Positions 8,434 to 15,948 of a stretch of 42,488 bases of DNA are shown here, in pieces. Source of the stretch: Oscillochloris sp. (lineage in GTDB: Bacteria > Chloroflexota > Chloroflexia > Chloroflexales > Chloroflexaceae). The notes under the pieces are model-generated. The model saw only the letters and a list, made by a program, of their open reading frames with translations, searched no databases and was not told the DNA's origin. How positions within the stretch are numbered: position 1 is the first letter of the stretch; every line of letters starts with the position of its first letter. Location of the stretch: contig JAAUQO010000024.1 of assembly GCA_012032775.1 (NCBI GenBank), positions 1-42,488 of the forward strand, read 5' to 3'. Made by a program: the position numbers and the translations under genes.

Positions 8434-8442
8434 CCCTCGCTT
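8404..8442 (+). terminator. Hairpin terminator after the lipoprotein
   Basis: GCGAGGGTTA at 8404-8413 and TAACCCTCGC at 8431-8440 are perfect complements with a short inner GCG/CGC extension, then TT. The TAA used by the uncorrected ORF lies inside the descending arm. Confidence 0.5.
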
Positions 8443-8505
8443 CAGTGTACTACTACTTTCGGGTTATATGGTCTGTTTTTTCGCTTCACAACGCCTCAGA
8501 TAACT

Positions 8506-9099
8506 ATGAGCAATCACGGTACTACTTCCAAAGGCAATGTGCGCCGGGCGATTATTCTGGCCGCCGGCGAATCCAAGCGCACCCGCCCGCTTACCAATCA
8601 TCGCCCCAAACCACTGATTCCATTGCTCGGTAAACCACTTCTGGCCCATATTCTCGATACACTGGTCGGGATTGCCGATCGCGTGACATTGGTGGTCGGC
8701 TATCGCGCCGAGGCGATCGCGACGACATTCGGTTCGACCTATCGCGGGATGGGCCTCGATTATGTTCATCAACAGGTTGTGAACGGCACTGCCGGAGCAC
8801 TGCTGGCGGTTGGTCCAATCAGCGAACCGTTCCTATTGCTCTATGGCGACAACCTGATTGCACGCGAAGATGTGCTCGGTGTTTGCCGGCAACCGGATAC
8901 GCTGGCCGGGCTTCATGTGAGCGATGCACGAGCTTTCGGCGTGCTCCAGATTGCGGATGGGTCGGTACGCGGGATTCTGGAAAAACCGGAACATCCGCCG
9001 GAAAATGCCCTCGCTAATCCGGGGATCTTTCATTTCAGCGCCGATGCTGCAACACTTGTCAGGCAGATCAGCCCTTCGCCACGGGCGAATTGGAACTGA
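8506..9099 (+). CDS. Sugar-1-phosphate nucleotidyltransferase, catalytic half of a split gene
   Basis: This half carries the nucleotidyltransferase signature AIILAAGESKRTRPLT followed by PKPLIPLLGKPL (residues about 14-45), with LLLYGDNL (metal-binding Asp) and NPGIFHF further on. The family couples NTP and a sugar 1-phosphate to an NDP-sugar (GlmU, RmlA or mannose-1-phosphate guanylyltransferase type); the sugar is not identifiable. The frame runs into a TGA at 9097-9099 right after SPSPRANWN. Adding one G to the run at 9083-9085 restores SPSPRGELELTDLIGLLAA, which continues without interruption in the next entry. The two entries are therefore one gene of about 396 codons. Confidence 0.8.
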   Translation: MSNHGTTSKGNVRRAIILAAGESKRTRPLTNHRPKPLIPLLGKPLLAHILDTLVGIADRVTLVVGYRAEAIATTFGSTYRGMGLDYVHQQVVNGTAGALLAVGPISEPFLLLYGDNLIAREDVLGVCRQPDTLAGLHVSDARAFGVLQIADGSVRGILEKPEHPPENALANPGIFHFSADAATLVRQISPSPRANWN

Positions 9100-9692
9100 C
9101 CGATCTGATCGGCCTGCTGGCAGCTACCCGGCGGGTTGCGTATCACGTCTGTACGGGCTACTGGATTCCGGTCGGCACACCCTGGGAAGCGCTCAGTGCC
9201 GCCCAATTCTTGTTGGCACTACGCCGAACGCACAATCAGCAAGCATCAATTGATCCGACGGCAAAGTTCCATTCAAGCGCATACGTTACTGAAGCTAGTC
9301 GGATCGAAGCGAGCGCGCTGATCGCGGCGGACGCAACCATCCACGATTGTGTGATCGGGCCGGGGACGCGGATCGGCGCAGGTGCAGTGATTGAGCGGAG
9401 TATTGTTGAAGCCGGGGCATTGGTTGAGGCCGGCGCATATATTCGTGATAGTGTTGTCGGCCCCGGCGCCATTGTCGGCGAGCGGGCCACAGTCGCTGCT
9501 TCCTGGCTTGATGATGCAGCAGTTGTTACATCGGGCAGCAAGCTGGAAGCGGCTGTCTTTGCGGATTTGCGCCCGGTTGCAGTAACGCATGATCAGCTTA
9601 GCCCCGCGCAACTCAGTACGCGCGGCGCGATTGTTGCCCGTGCCGTGAGCGCAAGCGGCACCATTGCGCCAGGTAGTGTGATCAGCGAATAA
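9090..9692 (+). CDS. Left-handed beta-helix half of the split nucleotidyltransferase
   Basis: The first 40 residues (ELTDLIGLLAATRRVAYHV, then GYWIPVGTPWEAL) are the last part of the nucleotidyltransferase fold, not the start of a protein. They are followed by a hexapeptide-repeat beta helix (IGPGTRIGAGAVI, IVEAGALVEAGAYI, VVGPGAIVGERATV). That layout matches GlmU-like bifunctional or oligomerising nucleotidyltransferases. The only nearby start is a TTG at 9090 without a ribosome site, inside the overlap with the preceding frame, so an independent gene is unlikely. Confidence 0.8.
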   Translation: MELTDLIGLLAATRRVAYHVCTGYWIPVGTPWEALSAAQFLLALRRTHNQQASIDPTAKFHSSAYVTEASRIEASALIAADATIHDCVIGPGTRIGAGAVIERSIVEAGALVEAGAYIRDSVVGPGAIVGERATVAASWLDDAAVVTSGSKLEAAVFADLRPVAVTHDQLSPAQLSTRGAIVARAVSASGTIAPGSVISE

Positions 9693-9752
9693 TGCGCTTC
9701 TGGATCAGGGGGCGCGGGTAGACCGGAATTCCGATCTACCCGCGCCGCTGTT

Positions 9753-10898
9753 TTACCAGGCCGCACGCAGCAATTCAAGTAACTCACCCTCTTCGGCAAC
9801 CCGCGGATTGTGGAAGATCGCGCCATCCACCAGCGCAATCGAAGCTAGTTGAGGCAGTACATCCTCGGGGACATCGACATCGCGCAAGCGAGTCGGCAAA
9901 CCACAGTCGGCGGCCAGGGTTGCCACGGCGGCAACTCCATCGGCGATCACCTCTTCATCGCTGCGCCCGCCCGCATTCACGCCCATTGCACGGGCGATCC
10001 GGACGTAGCGGTCGGGGACAATGGCGCTGTTGTAACGCATACCGTGGGGCAGGAAGATCGAGTTGAGCGTACCGTGATGCACGGCATACAACCCGCCGAC
10101 CGCATGCGAAAGTGCGTGGATGACCCCAAAGTAGCTGTTGGCACATGCAATTCCGGCCATACACGAGGCGATCAACATCTGGCCACGTGCATCGATATCG
10201 GCGCCGTTATGCACAGAGTCGCGCATATGGCTTGCGATCATATCGATCGCAAACAGCGCCATACTATCGCTGAACGGATTATTCTCGGTTGAAACAAACG
10301 TCTCGATCGCGTGTGAAAGCGCATCCATGCCGGTAGCAGCACTGAGCCGGGGCGGCAAGCTGCGGGTCAATTCCGGATCAAGCACGGCGACATCGGGCAC
10401 CAGGAACCGGCTGGTAAACGCAAGCTTCAGATCCTGTTCCTCGTCGCGAATAACGGCAAACGGCGTGACTTCGCTACCGGTGCCTGCGGTCGTCGGCACG
10501 GCGATCATCGGCATCAAGCGATCCGCGATCACATTGTAGCCCTGATAATCCAACAGGTGCCCGCCGTTGGTCAGCACAATGCGTACACCTTTCGCGGTGT
10601 CGATCGGGCTGCCGCCACCAAGTGCGATCAACATATCGGCGCCAACCTCACGAGCCGCCTGAGCGGCTTCCATCACCACCTTCACCGACGAGTTCGGCGG
10701 AATATCGTCATAGATACCGACCGGCGGTGTAGTTAAGCCGGCCAGTACCGGTGCCAGTAATCCGGCCGCCATCACTCCTTTGTCGGTGATGATAAACGGA
10801 CGTGCGCCCATCTCCTCGATCACCTGCGCCAGATCGCCGGATAGACCGGCCTGGTATAGCACCCGCGCACCCAGATTGTATTCGAAAAACTCCTGCAT
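9753..10898 (-). CDS. Iron-containing alcohol dehydrogenase
   Basis: The product has 381 residues, the usual length for group III (iron-activated) alcohol dehydrogenases. It shows the dinucleotide-binding GGGSPIDTAKGVR, the family strand AVPTTAGTGSEVT, and the metal-binding helices ATGMDALSHAIE and YFGVIHALSHAVGG, then HGTLNSIFLPHGMRYN. It would oxidise an alcohol or reduce an aldehyde with NAD(P)(H). The open frame continues upstream to 11123, but the protein homology begins at MQEFFEYNLGARV, so I start at 10898; a Met seven codons earlier (10919) is possible. A TATAAT at 10948-10953 on this strand gives a short leader. It is divergent from the GT4 gene. Confidence 0.88.
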   Translation of the reverse strand: MQEFFEYNLGARVLYQAGLSGDLAQVIEEMGARPFIITDKGVMAAGLLAPVLAGLTTPPVGIYDDIPPNSSVKVVMEAAQAAREVGADMLIALGGGSPIDTAKGVRIVLTNGGHLLDYQGYNVIADRLMPMIAVPTTAGTGSEVTPFAVIRDEEQDLKLAFTSRFLVPDVAVLDPELTRSLPPRLSAATGMDALSHAIETFVSTENNPFSDSMALFAIDMIASHMRDSVHNGADIDARGQMLIASCMAGIACANSYFGVIHALSHAVGGLYAVHHGTLNSIFLPHGMRYNSAIVPDRYVRIARAMGVNAGGRSDEEVIADGVAAVATLAADCGLPTRLRDVDVPEDVLPQLASIALVDGAIFHNPRVAEEGELLELLRAAW

Positions 10899-10947
10899 CG
10901 GAGGCCGCCCTTCTTTCATATGACAGATTGCGTCATGCCCTAAGCAT

Positions 10948-10988
10948 ATTATACGCTGCCTGTGAAGATGCCCCAGAACGCGTATAAT
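10948..10988. promoter_or_regulatory. Divergent promoter pair between the ADH and GT4 genes
   Basis: The minus strand has TATAAT at 10948-10953 facing the dehydrogenase. The plus strand has TATAAT at 10983-10988 facing the glycosyltransferase. Together they form an inverted repeat ATTATACG...CGTATAAT. No good -35 hexamers are visible. The plus -10 box overlaps an upstream ATG at 10987, which argues that the GT starts downstream at 11053. Confidence 0.45.
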
Positions 10989-11052
10989 GCGACCAAACGA
11001 TGTCGTTTGTCGGCTTGCCGACTTCGCCGCTAAAATGTGCGCCACTCCATGT

Positions 11053-12315
11053 ATGCGTATTCTCATCCCAACTGATGTACTACCACCACACGGCAAAGGC
11101 GGCGCGGCCTGGAGCACCCACACCTTAGCACGCGCACTTCAGGAGCGCGGCCATCAGGTGACGGCGATTGTGCCGCAGCGCGGTCGATCCGGGATTACGC
11201 ACGCAGACGCCCTGGGCATCCCAACGATCTATGTCGGGTATCGCGCGCCGAACATCCCCTTCGTGCAAAACTATGTTCGCCACGAATGGTTCCGGCCGCG
11301 GTTAGCCGCCGCCATTATCGCCGCTGCCCAGCAAGGCCCGCCGGTCGATCTTATCCACGCCCAACACGTACAAACGATCCCGGCAGCGGTGCTGGCCGGC
11401 CGTAGCCTGCATGTACCGGTGGTCGCAACAGTGCGCGATCACTGGCCCTGGGATTACTTCGCCACCGGGCTTCACGCCGAGCGCTTGCCGTACCCACACA
11501 ACAGCGCCGCAAGTTTGCTGACCGACCTGGTTGCCCGGCGCGGGCCGTTGTGGGGCCTTCTGGCGGCCCCGGCGATACCATATATGCTGGCCCATGTACG
11601 GCAGCGGGCGAAGTTATTGTCTCAGGCCGACGCCGTTATCGCCTGCAGTACGTATATCGCCGCACGATTGCGCAGCATCGTGGCTGACGAACGGTTGCAT
11701 GTCATTCCACACATGGTTGATTTCGCCGCAGTAGAGCGCGCCGCTACCGCCAACCAGCCTGATCCGTCGCCGCTACCATTGCTGCTCTTTGCCGGCAAGT
11801 TAGAGCCGAACAAAGGCGCCGGGCTTCTGCCGGCGATCTTTACGGCCCTACGCACGCAGGGGCCATTACCGCCGTTACGCTTGATCATCGCCGGCGACGG
11901 CGCCCTGCGCTCGTACCTGGCCCACGAACTGGCCGCGCTGGAGGTGCCGACCGAGTTTCTCGATTGGGCCGGCCACGATCGCGTTCTTGCGCTGATGGCT
12001 CGTTGCGATCTGTTGCTCTTCCCCTCGGCCTGGGGCGAGCCGCTCAGCCGAGTGTTGCTGGAGGCGTCGGCATTGGGGGCGCCGATCCTGGCAATGCCGA
12101 CAGGCGGCACCGGCGATATTGTGCAAGACGGCAAAACCGGCGCATTGGCGGCGACACCACAAACCTTCGCCGCCCGTATCAGGGAACTTTTGGCCGATCC
12201 GCAACAGCGTCGCCAACTCGGCGAGAATGCGCGCAGCGCCGCCCGTGCGCGTTATGCCGTCGAAATCGTCGCACCGCACTACGAAACACTCTACCGTGCC
12301 TGCCGTAAGGCATAA
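11053..12315 (+). CDS. GT4 family glycosyltransferase
   Basis: The product has 420 residues. The N-terminal GT4 signature is MRILIPTDVLPPHGKGGAAWSTHTLARAL. The C-terminal donor domain has LLLFAGKLEPNKG, LRLIIAGDGALRSYL, and the E-x7-E retaining motif in FPSAWGEPLSRVLLEASALG with MPTGGTGDIV. The frame is open back to 10987, but that ATG lies in the predicted -10 box and the family start is the Met at 11053. It is a cytoplasmic or membrane-surface enzyme transferring sugar with retention; the acceptor is unknown. No other glycan genes flank it directly. Confidence 0.87.
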   Translation: MRILIPTDVLPPHGKGGAAWSTHTLARALQERGHQVTAIVPQRGRSGITHADALGIPTIYVGYRAPNIPFVQNYVRHEWFRPRLAAAIIAAAQQGPPVDLIHAQHVQTIPAAVLAGRSLHVPVVATVRDHWPWDYFATGLHAERLPYPHNSAASLLTDLVARRGPLWGLLAAPAIPYMLAHVRQRAKLLSQADAVIACSTYIAARLRSIVADERLHVIPHMVDFAAVERAATANQPDPSPLPLLLFAGKLEPNKGAGLLPAIFTALRTQGPLPPLRLIIAGDGALRSYLAHELAALEVPTEFLDWAGHDRVLALMARCDLLLFPSAWGEPLSRVLLEASALGAPILAMPTGGTGDIVQDGKTGALAATPQTFAARIRELLADPQQRRQLGENARSAARARYAVEIVAPHYETLYRACRKA

Positions 12316-12401
12316 TACGGTTGATCTTTTCAGAATCCTGTCGGCAGCTTCGCAGCCGCTATGATCTGGAAAACTATCTGTCAGATACAGGAGGAATCGC
12401 G

Positions 12402-13091
12402 ATGATCATGGAGCGTCTGAAAGCGGAAACGCGGATCCATCACAATCGGCTGGAGAACGAACCGCTTTCGCGTGGACTAACTGCCGCCGATGTTGATCGC
12501 GCTCGCTACGCCCGAGTGCTGGCCGTGTACTACGGCGTATACGCACCCCTGGAGGCGCAACTCGAATCGACCGTAGACTGGCGCCAACTTGGGTTCGATC
12601 TCGCGCCGCGTTTGAAGACGCCGCTGTTAGTTCGGGATCTGGCTTTGATGGGGATCGGCGCCGACCAATTATCGGCGCTGCCGCAATGCTCGCGCCTGCC
12701 GCAGATCAGCGATCTTGGCGCTGCAATCGGTTGTATGTATGTGCTTGAGGGCTCGACCCTGGGCGGACAACTGATTACGCGCCACATCGGCCCGGCCCTG
12801 CATCTGAACGCCGACAATGGCCTGGCCTTCTTCAATAGTTATGGCCCCGATGTGGGACCAATGTGGAAGGCATTTAAGCAGTTCGCCGAGACCCATGCCG
12901 CCGGGCGCGAAGAAGCGATCATCACGGCGGCCGGCGCCACCTTCGAGGCGTTGGAGCATTGGCTCGGCGCCGGAGCACTCCTGTTCGATCGCGATTATGT
13001 GCCCAACGCCGCCCTGACGGCGATCGTGAAGAACTCGGGCAGCAACGCCGTAAGCGGGCCGCTCAGCCGCAACAGTGCCTCGGCGAACTGA
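12402..13091 (+). CDS. Heme oxygenase (BphO/HemO-like)
   Basis: The product has 229 residues. The proximal heme ligand is probably His14 in TRIHHNRLENEP, which aligns with the T-x-x-x-H-x-x-x-E motif of heme oxygenases. The distal helix region reads MYVLEGSTLGGQLITRHI, a very typical bacterial sequence. The enzyme would open heme to biliverdin, CO and iron, using reductant. AGGAGGA at 12389-12395 is six bases before ATG 12402, which fixes the start; TATGAT at 12360-12365 is a candidate -10. No phytochrome or TonB receptor gene is in the window, so the product could serve photoreceptor bilin synthesis or iron recovery. The last 30 residues overlap the convergent CvpA gene by 97 bases and look non-conserved. 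Confidence 0.87.
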   Translation: MIMERLKAETRIHHNRLENEPLSRGLTAADVDRARYARVLAVYYGVYAPLEAQLESTVDWRQLGFDLAPRLKTPLLVRDLALMGIGADQLSALPQCSRLPQISDLGAAIGCMYVLEGSTLGGQLITRHIGPALHLNADNGLAFFNSYGPDVGPMWKAFKQFAETHAAGREEAIITAAGATFEALEHWLGAGALLFDRDYVPNAALTAIVKNSGSNAVSGPLSRNSASAN

Positions 13092-13498
13092 GACTCGGCC
13101 ACCAGTTGATCCCAGGCCGGCAACGGAAACGTGACCATGGCGATCAGCAGTGCGACGCCCGCCAATACTGCCTGTACAAGTCCGAGCGCGCCGCCGAGCG
13201 CGTGATCGAGCCAACCCAGGAATAACAAGCCGACGAAGAGACGCAATACCGAGGCGATCAGGCTGGCGATCGAACTTACCAGTATCAGCACAGCAATAAA
13301 GCCGATCACCCCCGCCAATAACGGATCGGCGATAAACGAACTCAACCAGATCGCCACATCAGGGCCGTAGCGACCGGCCAACACCAGTCCGACCAGCAAC
13401 CCGACGATCGATAAGACCTGTCGGATCACGCCCCAGTACAAGCCAAGCAACGTAAAAACGCCCGCCCCAACCAACAATCCAATATCCAGAGCATTCAT
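12995..13498 (-). CDS. CvpA family membrane protein
   Basis: The product has 167 residues. Start Met is at 13498 (NALDIGLLVGAGVFTLLGLYWGVIRQVL); the open frame extends ten codons further without support. Four hydrophobic segments cover most of the protein (for example VLSIVGLLVGLVLAG, GVIGFIAVLILVSSIASL and ALGLVQAVLAGVALLIAMV), with the LGWLDHALGGALGL segment typical of CvpA. The family is linked to colicin V production and membrane or biofilm phenotypes in other bacteria, with no defined biochemical activity. It is last of a minus-strand run after the MBL hydrolase, and its 3' end overlaps the heme oxygenase gene. Confidence 0.8.
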   Translation of the reverse strand: MNALDIGLLVGAGVFTLLGLYWGVIRQVLSIVGLLVGLVLAGRYGPDVAIWLSSFIADPLLAGVIGFIAVLILVSSIASLIASVLRLFVGLLFLGWLDHALGGALGLVQAVLAGVALLIAMVTFPLPAWDQLVAESQFAEALLRLSGPLTALLPEFFTIAVRAALGT

Positions 13499-13520
13499 CC
13501 CAATCACCGTAGATGACGAA

Positions 13521-13549
13521 CCGGACAAGCGGCCAGGCCGCTTATCCGG
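13521..13549 (-). other. GC-rich hairpin between the MBL and CvpA genes
   Basis: CCGGACAAGCGG (13521-13532) and CCGCTTATCCGG (13538-13549) pair along 12 positions; on the minus-strand RNA the only odd pair is a U-G wobble. No U run follows, so it is a weak terminator or a processing structure. Confidence 0.35.
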
Positions 13550-13616
13550 TCGTACGTAGCATCATACAAGACCGTGTGTGTAGTAAACGTTGATCCGGGG
13601 CAGTTTGTTGCGCGGA

Positions 13617-14525
13617 TCACGCGCCGCGTTCGCGCCGCTTACGTTCATAGCGCAGCATACCGGACACACTCATCTGCGACCAACTGCGGGCCACAAGTGC
13701 TGCCGGCCCATCGCCGGGGTACGGAAGCCAGCATGCAGCCAGCGCGGCGAGATCGGGATGCTCCTGGCCCGCGTCGATCGCGACATCAACCAGGGCAACC
13801 AGGGCGTCGAGACATTCCTCGGCGTGGGCGAATTGCCGATCGACATCATCGTGCGGGCCATAGTGAGTGAGGTAGATACGCGGCAGATCAAGCGCCCGTA
13901 GGCGTGCGATCGTATCACGGTGCGCAACCAGATCATAGGCCGGCACCGGCGTAACCGGAAATGCAAGCTCGTAGTGATCCATCACGAGGCCGGCCGCATC
14001 GCCGATAAAAAGTGCGCCGCCCTTCAGATCGCGGTACGACAGATGATCGGGCGAGTGGCCGGGGGTGTTGATCGCTGCGAGGATGACACCGGCGCCAAGA
14101 TCGAGCCGCAACTCCTCGGCCGGACGAATACGTTCGGTCGGAATCGGCTTGATATCGCCATGGAGCGGCCAGGCCTCTTCCCCCACCGCCCGGCGCACAC
14201 TCGGCATCAGCTTGCTTGGATCGCTCAGATGCTCGCTCACCATCGAGTGGATATAGACGCTGGCGCGCGGCAAGGCGGCGGCCAGATAACCGGCGCCGCC
14301 GGCATGATCCATGTGAATATGAGTGCAAAGGATATGTTCGACTGCATCGCGCGGGATACCGAGCGCATCAAGGCCGGCAAGCGTGTTGGACACCGTAAGT
14401 GACGTTCCGGTCTCAACCAGGGCGATCGTCTCGCCACGCACAACATAGGTCAAACCAACACCGGGCAGTCCAAGCAGGTGATGATCGATAGCGGCAATGT
14501 GCGAATCGAACTGAAACGTCTCCAC
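13617..14525 (-). CDS. MBL-fold metallo-hydrolase
   Basis: The product has 302 residues. The zinc-binding signature is HIHMDHAGG (His69, His71, Asp73, His74), with the further ligands in NTPGHSPDHLSY, FIGDAAG and LTHYGPHDD. The fold is that of glyoxalase-II-like and lactonase-like hydrolases; the C-terminal helical region may set the substrate. The frame is open to 14594, but a GTG at 14525 has GGAG seven bases upstream and begins at VETFQFDSHIAAIDHHLLG, which fits the family. The extended start would run through a 17-bp inverted repeat. It follows ricT on the same strand. The substrate is not predictable. Confidence 0.82.
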   Translation of the reverse strand: METFQFDSHIAAIDHHLLGLPGVGLTYVVRGETIALVETGTSLTVSNTLAGLDALGIPRDAVEHILCTHIHMDHAGGAGYLAAALPRASVYIHSMVSEHLSDPSKLMPSVRRAVGEEAWPLHGDIKPIPTERIRPAEELRLDLGAGVILAAINTPGHSPDHLSYRDLKGGALFIGDAAGLVMDHYELAFPVTPVPAYDLVAHRDTIARLRALDLPRIYLTHYGPHDDVDRQFAHAEECLDALVALVDVAIDAGQEHPDLAALAACWLPYPGDGPAALVARSWSQMSVSGMLRYERKRRERGA

Positions 14526-14545
14526 AGGATTACTCCAGATAATTT

Positions 14546-14594
14546 TTGTGGTTACCGGGTGTTGCAGTTTAGCTACGACACCCGGTAACCACAA
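14546..14594 (-). other. 17-bp perfect inverted repeat between the RicT and MBL genes
   Basis: The arms TTGTGGTTACCGGGTGT (14546-14562) and ACACCCGGTAACCACAA (14578-14594) are perfect complements with a 15-base loop. It lies directly after the restored RicT stop (14600) and before the MBL ribosome site. There is no U run on the minus strand (it is A-rich there), so it is a terminator-like or RNA-processing hairpin rather than a classical terminator. Confidence 0.6.
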
Positions 14595-14599
14595 TCGTG

Positions 14600-15891
14600 C
14601 TACTCCGGCTTCGGCCCGCGCCGGCGGCGACGGCGACGAGGTGTAGATTCACCGGCATCGGCGGGTTTATCGAGCGGTTTCGGGGGTGTAGGCGGAGTTT
14701 TCGGCCTGGCGGCGGATTGCTGCGGCTTCTCACGGGTTTCCGAGCGCGCCTGGCGCGGTGGTTGCTCGCGTTGCGGCCCATCACGGCGCGGGCGCGCGGG
14801 CGTTGCGCATCGGCGGGACGTTCGTTCTCGGGCTGGCGGGGAGTTTGTGGGCGTTCCTGGCGTGGGCGCCGATCCTCCGGCTGACGCGGTTGCTGGCGCC
14901 GTGGATTCGGTTCGAAATCTTCCAGGGCGTTGAGATCATCGTCGAGTTGCAGCAACTCATCTTCCAGATCGTACTGATCGATCTCATCGCGGAGCATGCG
15001 GCGTTCGCCGCGATCGCGTTCCCGCCGCATCTGCACCGCCGGCGTGATCCCCTCGGCATTACGTGAGCGAGCCGTCGCCGCCACCTGGGCCGTCGCCAGC
15101 GTAATCACATCCATGCCATAGGTCTCGATCGCACCACTGCCGGTTAACTGAACCAATAACTGCTGCCTGAGCACATTCTGGCCGATCACCTCGCCAGGGC
15201 CGTCAGGCGTCTGCACCCAGGTGCCTTTGCGCGGCAATTCGCTGCGCATTTCCAGATATTGCTCGTGTTCATAGGAAAGACAGCAGAGCAAGCGCCCGCA
15301 GACACCGGAGATTTTGGCCGGGTTCAGGGGCAAATCCTGATCTTTGGCCATTTTAATGCTGACGCGCGCATAATCGGGCAAGAACGAGGCACAGCAGAGG
15401 ATGCGACCACACGGGCCGATGCCGCCGAGCAATTTCGCCTCATCGCGGGGACCGATCTGCCGGAGTTCAATCCGGCTCTTGAAGGTACGAGCCAGATCGC
15501 GCACCAGCATGCGAAAATCGACCCGCTTTTCGGCGGTGAAGAAGAACGTCAGGCGCGAGCCGTCGAACGAGTACTCGGCCTTGACGAGATTCATCGGCAA
15601 ACTATGCTCGCGCACCTTCTCGGCGCAGCGGGCAAGTACCTCGTCGTGACGGGCCTGAAGCAGGCGCAGCCGTTCCAGATCGGCCTCTTCGGCACGGCGC
15701 ACCACCGGCTTCAACTCGCCGACAATCGCATCTTCGCCTACCTCGCGCCGCTCATGGGCGACCCGGGCCAACTCATGGCCGCGCACCGTCTCGACGATCA
15801 CCTGATCGCCGGTGTTCAGTTCAATATCGCGCGGATCGAAAAAGTAGACTTTGCCGCTGTCTTTGAAGCGGACACCAATAACGATCGGCAT
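14600..15891 (-). CDS. ricT: RicT/YaaT-like PSP1-domain protein, frame-broken in its tail
   Basis: The start is MPIVIGVRFKDSGKVYFF. The PSP1 domain lies at about residues 50-145. The cysteine pattern GGIGPCGRILCCASF, then SGVCGRLLCCLSYE, matches the Cys cluster that helps hold iron-sulphur clusters in the RicA-RicF-RicT (Y) complex of Bacillus. The family acts in RNase Y-dependent mRNA processing. After about residue 290 there is a charged Pro/Arg/Gln-rich tail. As read the frame ends at 14569 with an odd sequence. From about 14783 the other frame reads RRDGPQREQPPRQARSE and ends STPRRRRRRRGPKPE at TAG 14602-14600, a natural basic tail. The break is in the GC-rich run at 14783-14800. It lies 57 bases after the cyclase gene. 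Confidence 0.85.
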
Positions 15892-15948
15892 ATGTTGTAT
15901 ACGGTGCTGTTACCTGGCGTAGTAACTACGATCTGCGGCAGCACCGCG

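Noticed and set aside
10987-11052. Upstream ATG for the GT4 gene
   Set aside because: It overlaps the predicted -10 box, and the added residues do not resemble the family; the family start is at 11053.
14546-14594. Classical Rho-independent terminator for ricT
   Set aside because: The hairpin is very strong, but the bases after it on the minus strand are A-rich rather than a U run, so I list it only as an inverted repeat.
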